33,371 nt of DNA, taken from positions 1-33,371 of the forward strand of contig CAJUMC010000031.1 in NCBI GenBank assembly GCA_910587085.1, read 5' to 3'. The notes beneath the pieces are model-generated. The model was given only the letters and a program-made list of their open reading frames with translations. It ran no database searches and was not told the DNA's origin. Positions 17,221 to 24,222 of this stretch are shown here, piece after piece. This DNA comes from an uncultured Lachnospiraceae bacterium (GTDB lineage Bacteria; Bacillota; Clostridia; Lachnospirales; Lachnospiraceae). Position numbers and translations under genes: made by a program. Each line of letters begins with the position of its first letter. The stretch's first letter is position 1.

Positions 17221-17309
17221 CGATTTCTCATAAACTTCGTCGAATTTCACAATATTTCTTTCATCGTTTTCGCAGGCCGTTTCCTGCTTCTCCGACACAA
17301 TTCTTGTGT

Positions 17310-17338
17310 TTGTAATTTTAATTTATTTATGCTATACT
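17310..17338 (+). promoter_or_regulatory. Sigma-A promoter of the DUF402 gene
   Basis: TTGTAA (17310-17315), a 17-bp spacer and TATACT (17333-17338), with TGC just before the -10 as an extended element. The start codon is about 50 nt downstream of the -10. Confidence 0.7.
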
Positions 17339-17387
17339 GAAAAAAACTTTCCGCTGGAAAAAGATTTTTTGGAGGCATACAATCATT

Positions 17388-17876
17388 ATGACTGAAAAAC
17401 TTCTTTACCGAAAACGGTTTATTCCTATGGAAACCACAGCTCTGAAGGACGACGAGATCCTTCTGTGGGAGGACGATCTGATCGTAACCAGGTGGAAATC
17501 GCTCAAGCCGCGCAGCGATATGGGCGGCGGCCTGTCCGCCTATTATCTCAGGGATGGCCTGAAAATCAGTAAAATGTTTGATCCTGCCGGCGGCTTCGTA
17601 CACTGGTACTGCGATATGATTCATCCCGTCGTCCGGGAAGATGCCGTTATTTTTGAGGATCTCCTGCTCGATGTCGTTATTCTGCCGGACGGCAGCACGC
17701 GCGTTCTGGACGCGGATGAGGCTGCGGAGGCTGCAAGGTGCGGCCTTATCACTGCCGAACAGCTCTGCCAGTCACTGACCTCGCTCCATCTGCTTCTGAC
17801 CTCGATTTACGAAGGCAAATTCGAAAAATACGGCGGGATTCTCAGCTGTTTTGAACCGCCTGAGCTGTCCGCCTGA
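17388..17876 (+). CDS. DUF402-domain protein, possible nucleoside phosphatase
   Basis: The product is a 162-residue cytoplasmic protein of the DUF402 family. Signature segments are HWYCDMIHP (about 81-89) and the acidic stretch FEDLLLDVVILPDG followed by VLDADE. In this family they form a barrel with a metal site. Some members are nucleoside tri/diphosphate phosphatases, and others are fused to RNA-modifying enzymes; which applies here cannot be told. GGAGG lies 12 nt before the ATG at 17388. The gene is monocistronic, with its own promoter and a terminator that overlaps its stop codon. Confidence 0.85.
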   Translation: MTEKLLYRKRFIPMETTALKDDEILLWEDDLIVTRWKSLKPRSDMGGGLSAYYLRDGLKISKMFDPAGGFVHWYCDMIHPVVREDAVIFEDLLLDVVILPDGSTRVLDADEAAEAARCGLITAEQLCQSLTSLHLLLTSIYEGKFEKYGGILSCFEPPELSA

Positions 17877-17903
17877 GAGGGACATCCCTCTCAGGTATTT
17901 TTT
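17872..17903 (+). terminator. Intrinsic terminator overlapping the DUF402 stop codon
   Basis: CCTGAGAGGG (17872-17881) pairs perfectly with CCCTCTCAGG (17886-17895) around loop ACAT and is followed by TA and six T residues. The TGA stop (17874-17876) lies within the 5' arm. Confidence 0.9.
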
Positions 17904-17975
17904 GACGGAATCGAACTTAAATAATTATATTTATCTTGTATTTTTAAAGAATTTCTGCCGCAAAGCAGCGCTCTC

Positions 17976-20900
17976 CTATTCTGTTTCAGGTTCCGCACCA
18001 GCTTCTCCCGCAATTTCAGATTCCCATCCGGAGCGGCCGCTTCCTTCCGTCTTCCCGGTTTCAAAAATATGCTCAAACTCCTCCTCACTCAGTTCCTGTC
18101 CGGGACAAAAACAGCCGGATCTCCCGTAAACGACCAGGCTTCGATACAGGCTTTCTGCAGCGCCGCAACCGCACAGCTTCCATAAGCGGCAGGTGCAGAC
18201 CAGAAGCCGGCCGCCCATGCAGCGCGCTTCAAAAATAAGTCCCAGTTTATGATTCCGCTCAAAATTATCAATTGTCTGCACAATCGGTTTCAGCGAAGTG
18301 GCATCCAGCACCGCCGAATCGCTTTCGGTCACGATGGAGTACCACTGCGGCGTGGAAAAGCTACGGCTGCAGAAATATGCAAGAGCCGGATGGGTATTGT
18401 CGATGGAAAGGCCCAGTGTCCCCACCGGAATTGGACGGTTGACGGATTCGGAAATTGACCGGAACATCGGGTAGCACCAGAAATCCGTACAGAAGGTTCC
18501 CTGAACCGAATCACACAGTCTGTCCGGAAACAGCAGAACCCGAAGCCCTCTGCGAAGAAGCTCTTTCGCCTTAGCTGCACTCCGCGTGATAAAGAGAGGT
18601 TCCAGAACAGCCTGATTTGCTCCGCAGCCCAGCTGCCCCATCTCTGCATCTGTCTTATTTGCTCCGCAGTCCGGCCGTCCCATCTCTGCATCCGTCTTAT
18701 CCGCTCCGCAGCCCAGCTGCCCCATCTCTGCATCCGTCTGATTTGCTCCGCAGCCCAGCGCTCTCCCCGCTGTATCGTTCTCATCCGATCCCGTACTGTT
18801 TCCGGCTGCGGCCTCCCGCACCTCATCCTCCCCAAGCTTAGGGATATTATGCAGTTCCGGATAGCTGTAAACCGAATAGCTGTTTTCGGCCAGCACCGCC
18901 CCGCGCTGCTCCAGCGTGAGCACCAGCCGATACTCCCGCGGCATGCCGCACGGCGGAAGGGCAAAGGAAAAGCTGCCGGCTCTGTGAACGCCGTTATCCA
19001 AAGTCCGCAGCACAACGATATGCCTCTGGACATGCTCCGTTCCAGCCTCTGGCACTTCCTTCGCTGTTCCGGACGGCGCTGTGATTCCGGCCGGCAGACC
19101 ATTCCCGGCTCCGGCAGTTCCTCCGTTCCCGGCAGCCCCTTCCGCTGCAGACTTTGCCCCGGCAGAAACGGAAATTTCTGCGGCAGACTGCACAGCTGTG
19201 TCCGCATATTCCAGTACAGCGCAAATCTGCGCATCCTCCAGCGGCTGCGCCCCGTAATGAGAAATAATCAGGTTTCCGGCGACGGATTCCCCCTGCCGGT
19301 AAACGAACCGCGGCAGCTTTGCCAGCACCAGCGTCGGGCCGCAGAAGCCCCGCCAGGACTTGCGTGAAATAATGCCCTTTTCCTCCATCAGCGCATTCAG
19401 CACGCCGACCAGTGCCGTACCCTGGCCGGGAAAATCCTGGAGATCCAGCAGCTGATAGCCGGCAAGCAGCCCGGAGCGGTGTGCCGCCTCCAGTTCAAGC
19501 TTGTAGCAGAAGGCCGCAAGCGCACCCGAATTCCTGAAAAACTCCTCTGCCTGCGGCAGCATTCCCGCTGCTTCCAGCCGTTCCCGGAATACTTCAAAAT
19601 TGCGGGCCTCCAGCACGCCGGTATAGCGGCTGACCTCTCCAAAATCCGGGTAAGTGCAGTACTGACCGACCTCATGCGAAACAACCGGTTTATTCGTCGT
19701 AAACGCCTTTGCCTGCACAGCCTTTACCTTTTTCACTCCCGTGCCGTACTGGATCTCGATTTCTTGTTCTTCTCCGTTTCCGCTGCCGCCGTCCGATACC
19801 GTCCGATTTCCGGAACCGTCATCCTCTGCCGAACCGGCCAGACCGGCTTCCTCCATCCAGCCGGTTTCCTTCGCTCTGCCGGCTTCCATCCCTCCTGCCC
19901 CCTCCGCCGGCCCACCCGGAACGCTGCAGTCTCTTCCGGCATCTTCCTCCGGATCAAAAAAGACATCATAGCTGTGTACCGTGTTTGGCTCCTCTGTCTG
20001 CACAAAGCCCTGCGGTGCGTCGCACATCGCATACGAACCCCGGATCAGAGAATCCCTGTCAAACCGCACGCCTGCAAAAAAATCCTCCTCGGGAATATCG
20101 GAAGGATAAAACTGGAAATTATTGGAACCGGATGTGTAAAGATGCCTCCCGTCCGCGGCACGGAAGCGCTCAATAATTTCCCCGAGCCGCTTCCTGCTGC
20201 CCCACAGCTCGTTCCCGAGCGACAGCATCACAAAGGATGGATGACTGCCGTACGTCTCCATCAGCCTCAGTCCCTCGCTGATCAGATATTCCTGCTCCTC
20301 CTCACAAAAGCCCTCCTCGCCGGCATCTGCGATCGTTCCCCAGAACGGGAGCTCAGGTTCCATGTAAATCCCGAGCAGATCCGCCGCACAGAATGCCGCC
20401 TCCGGCGGGCAGCAGGTGTGAAACCGGTAATGATTGATGCCGAAGCTTTTCGAAATGGACATAACCTTCAGCCAGTCCCTTGTTGACATCGGAGCCGCTC
20501 CGGTCAGCGGGAAAACCATCCCGTCATGCTTCCCGCGCAAAAACGTTTTCGTTCCGTTGATAAAAAAATGATGGCGGCCCGCCGCAAATTCCCGGAATCC
20601 AAACACGGCATGCACCGGCAAGCTCTGCCGCTGCGCCGGCTTCCCGGCCTCCGGCGGAACATTCCTCCCTGTCAGGTCTTCCCAATCCCCCGGTCTCCCG
20701 CGCCCCGCCGAAGCAGCTTCCCCGGTCTCCCCGCACAGAACCTGCAGTCTTCCCAGATACGGCGAAAACTCGCTGAATAGTTTCGGGTTCTGCAGCTTTG
20801 CTTCAATCACCTGATGCTGTACGCCCGGCGCAATCAGAATTTCCTGCTGTACAGTTCCCTCCGCAAATCGGAGCGGTTCGGATTCAAGTAAGCCAGGAAT

Positions 20901-21644
20901 CTCTTCCGGCTGCCCGTCCATTTCCGGCTGCCATGCCTCTCCGACTATTTTGCTGCCGTCGTTTCTCTGCACGCCCGGCGCATTTCCCGTCCACGCTTCC
21001 CCAAGGCTCACGTACTCGCCGCTCAGCGCTATCCGTCTCCGCACCGTTTCACAGCCGGCATTCACCGTCTCCAGCGTAATGCGCAGAATACCTTCCGCCG
21101 TGCATGCCTCCGTCTGCGCGGACAGCACATCCACCGGGCTGAATACCTGCAGCTCCAGCCTGCCTAAAATCCCGTTCCAGTTTGTCTGCGTATCCGGCGA
21201 AGTCATATGCCCGCCCTTCGTCGGATAACTGGTATTGTCCACACATACCGTAACAGTAAATTCTGAACTTTGCACCGCCCTGCCGATCTCATAGCGGTGC
21301 GGCGTGCAGATACTCCTGCAGGCACCGATCTCTGTACCATCAATCCACACGCGCGTCATCCGCGTACGCTCCAGATACAGATACATCGGCAGTCCGACTT
21401 CCCCCGGCTCTACCTTCACCCTCCGCTGAAACCATGCCAGGCCGCAGAATGGATACTTTTCTGTCAGAAAAGCTGTTTCGCGCGCCGTATTTTCCCCGTG
21501 CAGTGTTTTCCCCGCCTGCGCAGTCGTGGACGGCAGCAGTATTGTGTCAGGAAAGCCGTGCAGCAGACGTCCTCCCTCAAATATGCCTTCTCCGGCCTCG
21601 TCCATCCACAGCAGCCATTCCCCCGCCAGACTATAATTCCGCAT
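17976..21644 (-). CDS. Glycoside hydrolase family 2 enzyme with low-complexity insertions
   Basis: This is a GH2-type exo-glycosidase of about 1222 residues (beta-galactosidase/glucuronidase/mannosidase superfamily). The N-terminal jelly roll is seen in LAWFQRRVKV and WNGILGRLEL. The TIM barrel follows, with acid/base Glu479 in SLGNELWGS and the probable nucleophile Glu658 in VVSHEVGQY. The 179-residue gap between them is longer than usual because of a Gly/Ala/Glu-rich insertion at about 590-640. Other low-complexity stretches occur at about 340-375 and 860-890, and a 14-residue tandem repeat lies at about 970-1010. There is no signal peptide, so it acts in the cytoplasm on imported oligosaccharides. 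The ATG at 21644 has GGGGGAG 8 nt upstream; a longer start at 21722 is not supported. The substrate cannot be named. Confidence 0.85.
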   Translation of the reverse strand: MRNYSLAGEWLLWMDEAGEGIFEGGRLLHGFPDTILLPSTTAQAGKTLHGENTARETAFLTEKYPFCGLAWFQRRVKVEPGEVGLPMYLYLERTRMTRVWIDGTEIGACRSICTPHRYEIGRAVQSSEFTVTVCVDNTSYPTKGGHMTSPDTQTNWNGILGRLELQVFSPVDVLSAQTEACTAEGILRITLETVNAGCETVRRRIALSGEYVSLGEAWTGNAPGVQRNDGSKIVGEAWQPEMDGQPEEIPGLLESEPLRFAEGTVQQEILIAPGVQHQVIEAKLQNPKLFSEFSPYLGRLQVLCGETGEAASAGRGRPGDWEDLTGRNVPPEAGKPAQRQSLPVHAVFGFREFAAGRHHFFINGTKTFLRGKHDGMVFPLTGAAPMSTRDWLKVMSISKSFGINHYRFHTCCPPEAAFCAADLLGIYMEPELPFWGTIADAGEEGFCEEEQEYLISEGLRLMETYGSHPSFVMLSLGNELWGSRKRLGEIIERFRAADGRHLYTSGSNNFQFYPSDIPEEDFFAGVRFDRDSLIRGSYAMCDAPQGFVQTEEPNTVHSYDVFFDPEEDAGRDCSVPGGPAEGAGGMEAGRAKETGWMEEAGLAGSAEDDGSGNRTVSDGGSGNGEEQEIEIQYGTGVKKVKAVQAKAFTTNKPVVSHEVGQYCTYPDFGEVSRYTGVLEARNFEVFRERLEAAGMLPQAEEFFRNSGALAAFCYKLELEAAHRSGLLAGYQLLDLQDFPGQGTALVGVLNALMEEKGIISRKSWRGFCGPTLVLAKLPRFVYRQGESVAGNLIISHYGAQPLEDAQICAVLEYADTAVQSAAEISVSAGAKSAAEGAAGNGGTAGAGNGLPAGITAPSGTAKEVPEAGTEHVQRHIVVLRTLDNGVHRAGSFSFALPPCGMPREYRLVLTLEQRGAVLAENSYSVYSYPELHNIPKLGEDEVREAAAGNSTGSDENDTAGRALGCGANQTDAEMGQLGCGADKTDAEMGRPDCGANKTDAEMGQLGCGANQAVLEPLFITRSAAKAKELLRRGLRVLLFPDRLCDSVQGTFCTDFWCYPMFRSISESVNRPIPVGTLGLSIDNTHPALAYFCSRSFSTPQWYSIVTESDSAVLDATSLKPIVQTIDNFERNHKLGLIFEARCMGGRLLVCTCRLWKLCGCGAAESLYRSLVVYGRSGCFCPGQELSEEEFEHIFETGKTEGSGRSGWESEIAGEAGAEPETE
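18619..18760 (-). repeat. 42-bp in-frame tandem repeat in the GH2 gene
   Basis: Units start at 18619, 18661, 18703 and 18745; the last is partial. Each begins GCTCCGCAG on the + strand. They encode a 14-residue unit, LGCGANQTDAEMGQ and variants, on the - strand. The unit is a whole number of codons, so the reading frame survives. Confidence 0.9.
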
Positions 21645-21737
21645 CGCACACACTCCCCCTTTTGTTTTCCGCAGCGGCAGTCTGCGCCTGCCGGAAGGCA
21701 TACTCAGCCGCATCCCCTGCAATCTTCAAAACGATTA

Positions 21738-22328
21738 TTATATTCCGGAGCGCAGGCCGCCGCTGCCTGTGCTCCCCCCTTGTATAACCTGCTTCTCCAA
21801 AACGGCCTGCGCTCTCGGCTGCGCAAAACCCATTCTGCACAGGGACCAGTTCAAAGTGGACGCCTTTACCATGTCTGCCATATCCCACAGATTATCCACT
21901 ACTCTTATTTCAACTTTTCTTTTGATCAGCTCCGAAAACAAATCCGTCAGCTTATGCTTCGCTATCGGTATCTGCGTTTTCTTCGCAACATAGTAACCGG
22001 CAACATCGTCCTGCAGTTCAAAATCCGCCGTGTCAAATTCATAGAGAAACAGTACAGCGGATCTCATTATTTCAAACCATTTGCTTTCGATTACAATTCC
22101 GTAATCCGCCGTTCCGGAAGAAAAATAGCGTTTCCTGTCGCTCTCCGTCGTATTCCTGCCTGTGTGGTAGGCTACACGGGGACAGTTCCGCGGCGTCAGG
22201 AAATTCGGCAGACGGAATTCATCAATTGCCCACACAAGTCCGACGGTTTTGTCCAGATCGTTCCGGTCGGGTATTCTCGGTTCAAATATTGCAATATCAG
22301 ATTCCTCGCTCACATGAAAAAGCCGCAT
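21738..22328 (-). CDS. DUF6886-family protein
   Basis: The product has 196 residues and resembles the DUF6886 family: start MRLFHVSEESDIAIFEPRIP, then VGLVWAIDEFRLPNFLTPR and CPRVAYH. The function is unknown; some members are annotated as if ADP-ribosyltransferase-like, which I cannot confirm. AGGAGG lies 6 nt before the ATG at 22328, so an in-frame start 21 nt upstream is rejected. It sits 93 nt upstream of the GH2 gene on the same strand, possibly co-transcribed. Confidence 0.8.
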   Translation of the reverse strand: MRLFHVSEESDIAIFEPRIPDRNDLDKTVGLVWAIDEFRLPNFLTPRNCPRVAYHTGRNTTESDRKRYFSSGTADYGIVIESKWFEIMRSAVLFLYEFDTADFELQDDVAGYYVAKKTQIPIAKHKLTDLFSELIKRKVEIRVVDNLWDMADMVKASTLNWSLCRMGFAQPRAQAVLEKQVIQGGSTGSGGLRSGI

Positions 22329-22396
22329 GGGATTCCTCCTGTTTTTCACAGTTTATTGTATTAAGATCGATCCTGAAAATCAATGTTCCAAAATCT

Positions 22397-22469
22397 GCGC
22401 CTGCGCAGCACGCATGCATGAGGAGGAAGTTTGTCGGGTCCGCCAAATTCCGCGCCTGCGCAGCACGCA
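22397..22469. repeat. 18-bp direct repeat in the DUF6886 upstream region
   Basis: GCGCCTGCGCAGCACGCA occurs at 22397-22414 and 22452-22469, a 55-bp period. Each copy contains the small palindrome GCGC-CT-GCGC. The 251 nt between the two - strand genes contain nothing else that I recognise. Confidence 0.7.
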
Positions 22470-22579
22470 CCTGACAGGCTGCAGAACAGCTGCGGGCATT
22501 CCGCGCCGCGCTGCTTTCCCCGGAGTATATGCCTGACTCCTGCAGCCGTCCAACCTCCGCTTTGTACCTGTCTCCTTCT

Positions 22580-23122
22580 CTACCGGATCTGTGCCCCCAT
22601 CCGGTACGCTTCCTCCAGCGACGGGCTTCCTTCGATCTCGCCTCCGCCGTTCACTCCTCCGGCGAACACTGTGCCCGCCAGACGGCACTGATCAAAGCAG
22701 GCAATCCAGCCCTCCAGGCCGTGAACCGCCCTCTCGTCCGTCCCTTCCGCATCGTCAGCCGCCGCGGAAAGAAAATAGATTTCGCGGAATGCATAATCCG
22801 AGGTATAGAGCGAATTGGCACGGTCAAGAAGCGTTTTCATCTGCCCGCTCATCTCATAATAATAGACCGGCGACGCGAAGGCAATAACCTCCGCCGTCCT
22901 CATTTTTTCCGCGATCTCCACAGCATCATCCCCGATCACGCAGCGCTTTGACGTCTGGCAGGCGAGACAGCCCCGGCAGAAGGCAATGGATTTATCCTTC
23001 AGGGTTATTTTCTCAACCTTATTTCCCGCTGCCTCCGCGCCCTGCGCAAAGGAATCCGCCAGCATTTCCGAATTGCTCCGGTTTCTCAGACTGGCACTGA
23101 TAACAAGTACTTTTTTCGCCAT
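22580..23122 (-). CDS. Flavodoxin-like NAD(P)H-dependent oxidoreductase with Cys cluster (Isf-like)
   Basis: The product is a 181-residue flavodoxin-fold reductase of the NADPH-dependent FMN reductase superfamily. VLVISASLRNRSNSEML (5-21) is the FMN phosphate loop, and ASPVYYYEMSGQMKTLLDR is the second flavin-binding segment. Cysteines 49, 52, 55 and 61 form CX2CX2CX5C, the compact motif that carries a [4Fe-4S] cluster in iron-sulfur flavoproteins. An electron-transfer role is therefore likely, while donor and acceptor are unknown. GAGGAGG lies 5 nt before the ATG at 23122; a longer start at 23317 would run through the promoter and is rejected. Confidence 0.85.
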   Translation of the reverse strand: MAKKVLVISASLRNRSNSEMLADSFAQGAEAAGNKVEKITLKDKSIAFCRGCLACQTSKRCVIGDDAVEIAEKMRTAEVIAFASPVYYYEMSGQMKTLLDRANSLYTSDYAFREIYFLSAAADDAEGTDERAVHGLEGWIACFDQCRLAGTVFAGGVNGGGEIEGSPSLEEAYRMGAQIR

Positions 23123-23156
23123 CGCAGCCTCCTCTTTTTTCGGACGGCAGTCAACA

Positions 23157-23185
23157 TTGACAATCTCGCCGTCCTGTGATATTGT
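23157..23185 (+). promoter_or_regulatory. Candidate promoter of the SIMPL gene
   Basis: TTGACA (23157-23162), a 17-bp spacer and TATTGT (23180-23185). It overlaps the region transcribed from the divergent flavoprotein promoter. The inverted repeat TGACAAT (23158-23164) / ATTGTCA (23181-23187) spans it and could be an operator. Confidence 0.5.
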
Positions 23186-23186
23186 C

Positions 23187-23217
23187 ATTATAATACCTGA
23201 ACCGGGTTTCTGGTCAA
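23187..23217 (-). promoter_or_regulatory. Candidate promoter of the flavoprotein gene
   Basis: On the - strand, TTGACC (23217-23212) is followed by ATTATA after 17 bp, or by TATAAT (23192-23187) after 19 bp. The start codon lies about 65 nt downstream. Confidence 0.5.
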
Positions 23218-23270
23218 GAGCTTTCTCAGGGAATAAAAAAACAGAAAAAAGGATACAGGAGGAATGAAGT

Positions 23271-23933
23271 ATGTCAAGAACAATTACCGTTAAGGGTGTG
23301 GGCAAGGTTTCTGCCAAGCCGGATTATGTTGTACTTTCCATGACGCTGGAGGTTCTGGACAAGGATTATAACAAGGCGATGGACACGGCAGCGGAACACA
23401 TCCGTCTTCTGACCGGCGCACTGGAAGAAGCCGGTTTTGAGAAAAACTCCATCAAAACAACGGATTTTCAGGTGCGCACCGATTACACCCACGAAAACGA
23501 CAGCAACGGCCGCTGGAAAAACATTTTTAACGGCTATGCTGTCTGCCATAAACTGAAGCTGGAATTTGATTTTGATATGGAGCGCCTGTCGAAGGCACTG
23601 TGCGCGGCATCCGGCTGCGAGGCCCGCCCGCAGCTCTCCATAACGTTCACGGTTAAAGATCCGACGGCTATCCGTGAGGAGCTTCTCCGCTCCGCTTCTG
23701 CAAGCGCAAAACAGAAGGCAGAGATCCTCTGCGATGCCTCCGGCGTAAAACTCGGTACTCTTCAGTCCATCGACTACAACTGGAGCAAGTTTGATCTCCA
23801 TTCCACCACAAGGCTCCGCATGGCCGACGAGCAGGAACATAATGCGGTTCCAATGATGGCAAAAGCCATAGATATCACGCCGGATGACATCGACATTTCC
23901 GATACTGCTGTCTTTGTCTGGGAAATCATCTAA
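23271..23933 (+). CDS. SIMPL-domain (DUF541) protein
   Basis: The product is a 220-residue SIMPL/DUF541 protein. The start TITVKGVGKVSAKPDYVVLS is the family signature (a G-x-G-x-v-x-x-x-P-D core). The middle carries the expected KTTDFQVRTDY and the late AKQKAEILCDASGVKLGTL. The family's role is unclear; some members are periplasmic and linked to oxidative stress. This one has no signal peptide and should be cytoplasmic. AGGAGG lies 8 nt before the ATG. It is transcribed divergently from the flavoprotein gene and ends in its own terminator. Confidence 0.88.
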   Translation: MSRTITVKGVGKVSAKPDYVVLSMTLEVLDKDYNKAMDTAAEHIRLLTGALEEAGFEKNSIKTTDFQVRTDYTHENDSNGRWKNIFNGYAVCHKLKLEFDFDMERLSKALCAASGCEARPQLSITFTVKDPTAIREELLRSASASAKQKAEILCDASGVKLGTLQSIDYNWSKFDLHSTTRLRMADEQEHNAVPMMAKAIDITPDDIDISDTAVFVWEII

Positions 23934-23993
23934 CCAGGAAGCTGCGGATCTCGGAAAACAGTTCGTCAAAAACGGCTCATGCAGTCCGTTATC

Positions 23994-24039
23994 AAAGAAC
24001 AGCTTATGCAGCAAAATGCTGTATAAGCCGTTCTTTTTT
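23994..24039 (+). terminator. Intrinsic terminator after the SIMPL gene
   Basis: AAAGAAC-A-GCTTAT-G-CAGCA pairs with TGCTG-T-ATAAGC-C-GTTCTTT around a short A-rich loop, and a run of T residues ends at 24039. The next 180 nt up to the convergent GH13 stop hold nothing that I recognise. Confidence 0.85.
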
Positions 24040-24222
24040 GCTTTAAATGCCTTTACCATGGCAGAATCACTTTGTTCCGGAAGAAACCATTTTACAAGCC
24101 GGCATCTCATAAATTCTTACACTTTGCATGGTTATCCCCCTATTGGCCCCTATAAAGCCCTGCTGGCAGCCTTCCCGCAGAAGCAGAATCCGCCCGGGCA
24201 GCATGCTTCCCTACGGCGGCTC

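Larger units (their letters stand above)
16957..17387. other. Divergent intergenic region between the ATP synthase operon and the DUF402 gene
   Basis: This 431-nt gap carries one promoter for each direction (described separately) and about 230 nt of leader ahead of the atpZ-type gene. An 85-codon open frame on the - strand (17298-17041, GTG start, no clear RBS) overlaps the presumed operon promoter. I leave it out as a gene but report it as an observation. Confidence 0.5.

Noticed and set aside
18619..18760. CRISPR-like regular repeats with 42-bp period
   Set aside because: Units are contiguous with no unique spacers, keep the reading frame and code for a peptide repeat; no cas genes lie nearby.
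19479..20486. A 335-codon + strand frame
   Set aside because: It is antisense to the GH2 catalytic domain, with no domain and no RBS.
22380..22688. A 102-codon - strand frame overlapping the flavoprotein gene end
   Set aside because: It is out of frame with the flavoprotein gene, Arg-rich, without RBS, and has the composition of a shadow frame.
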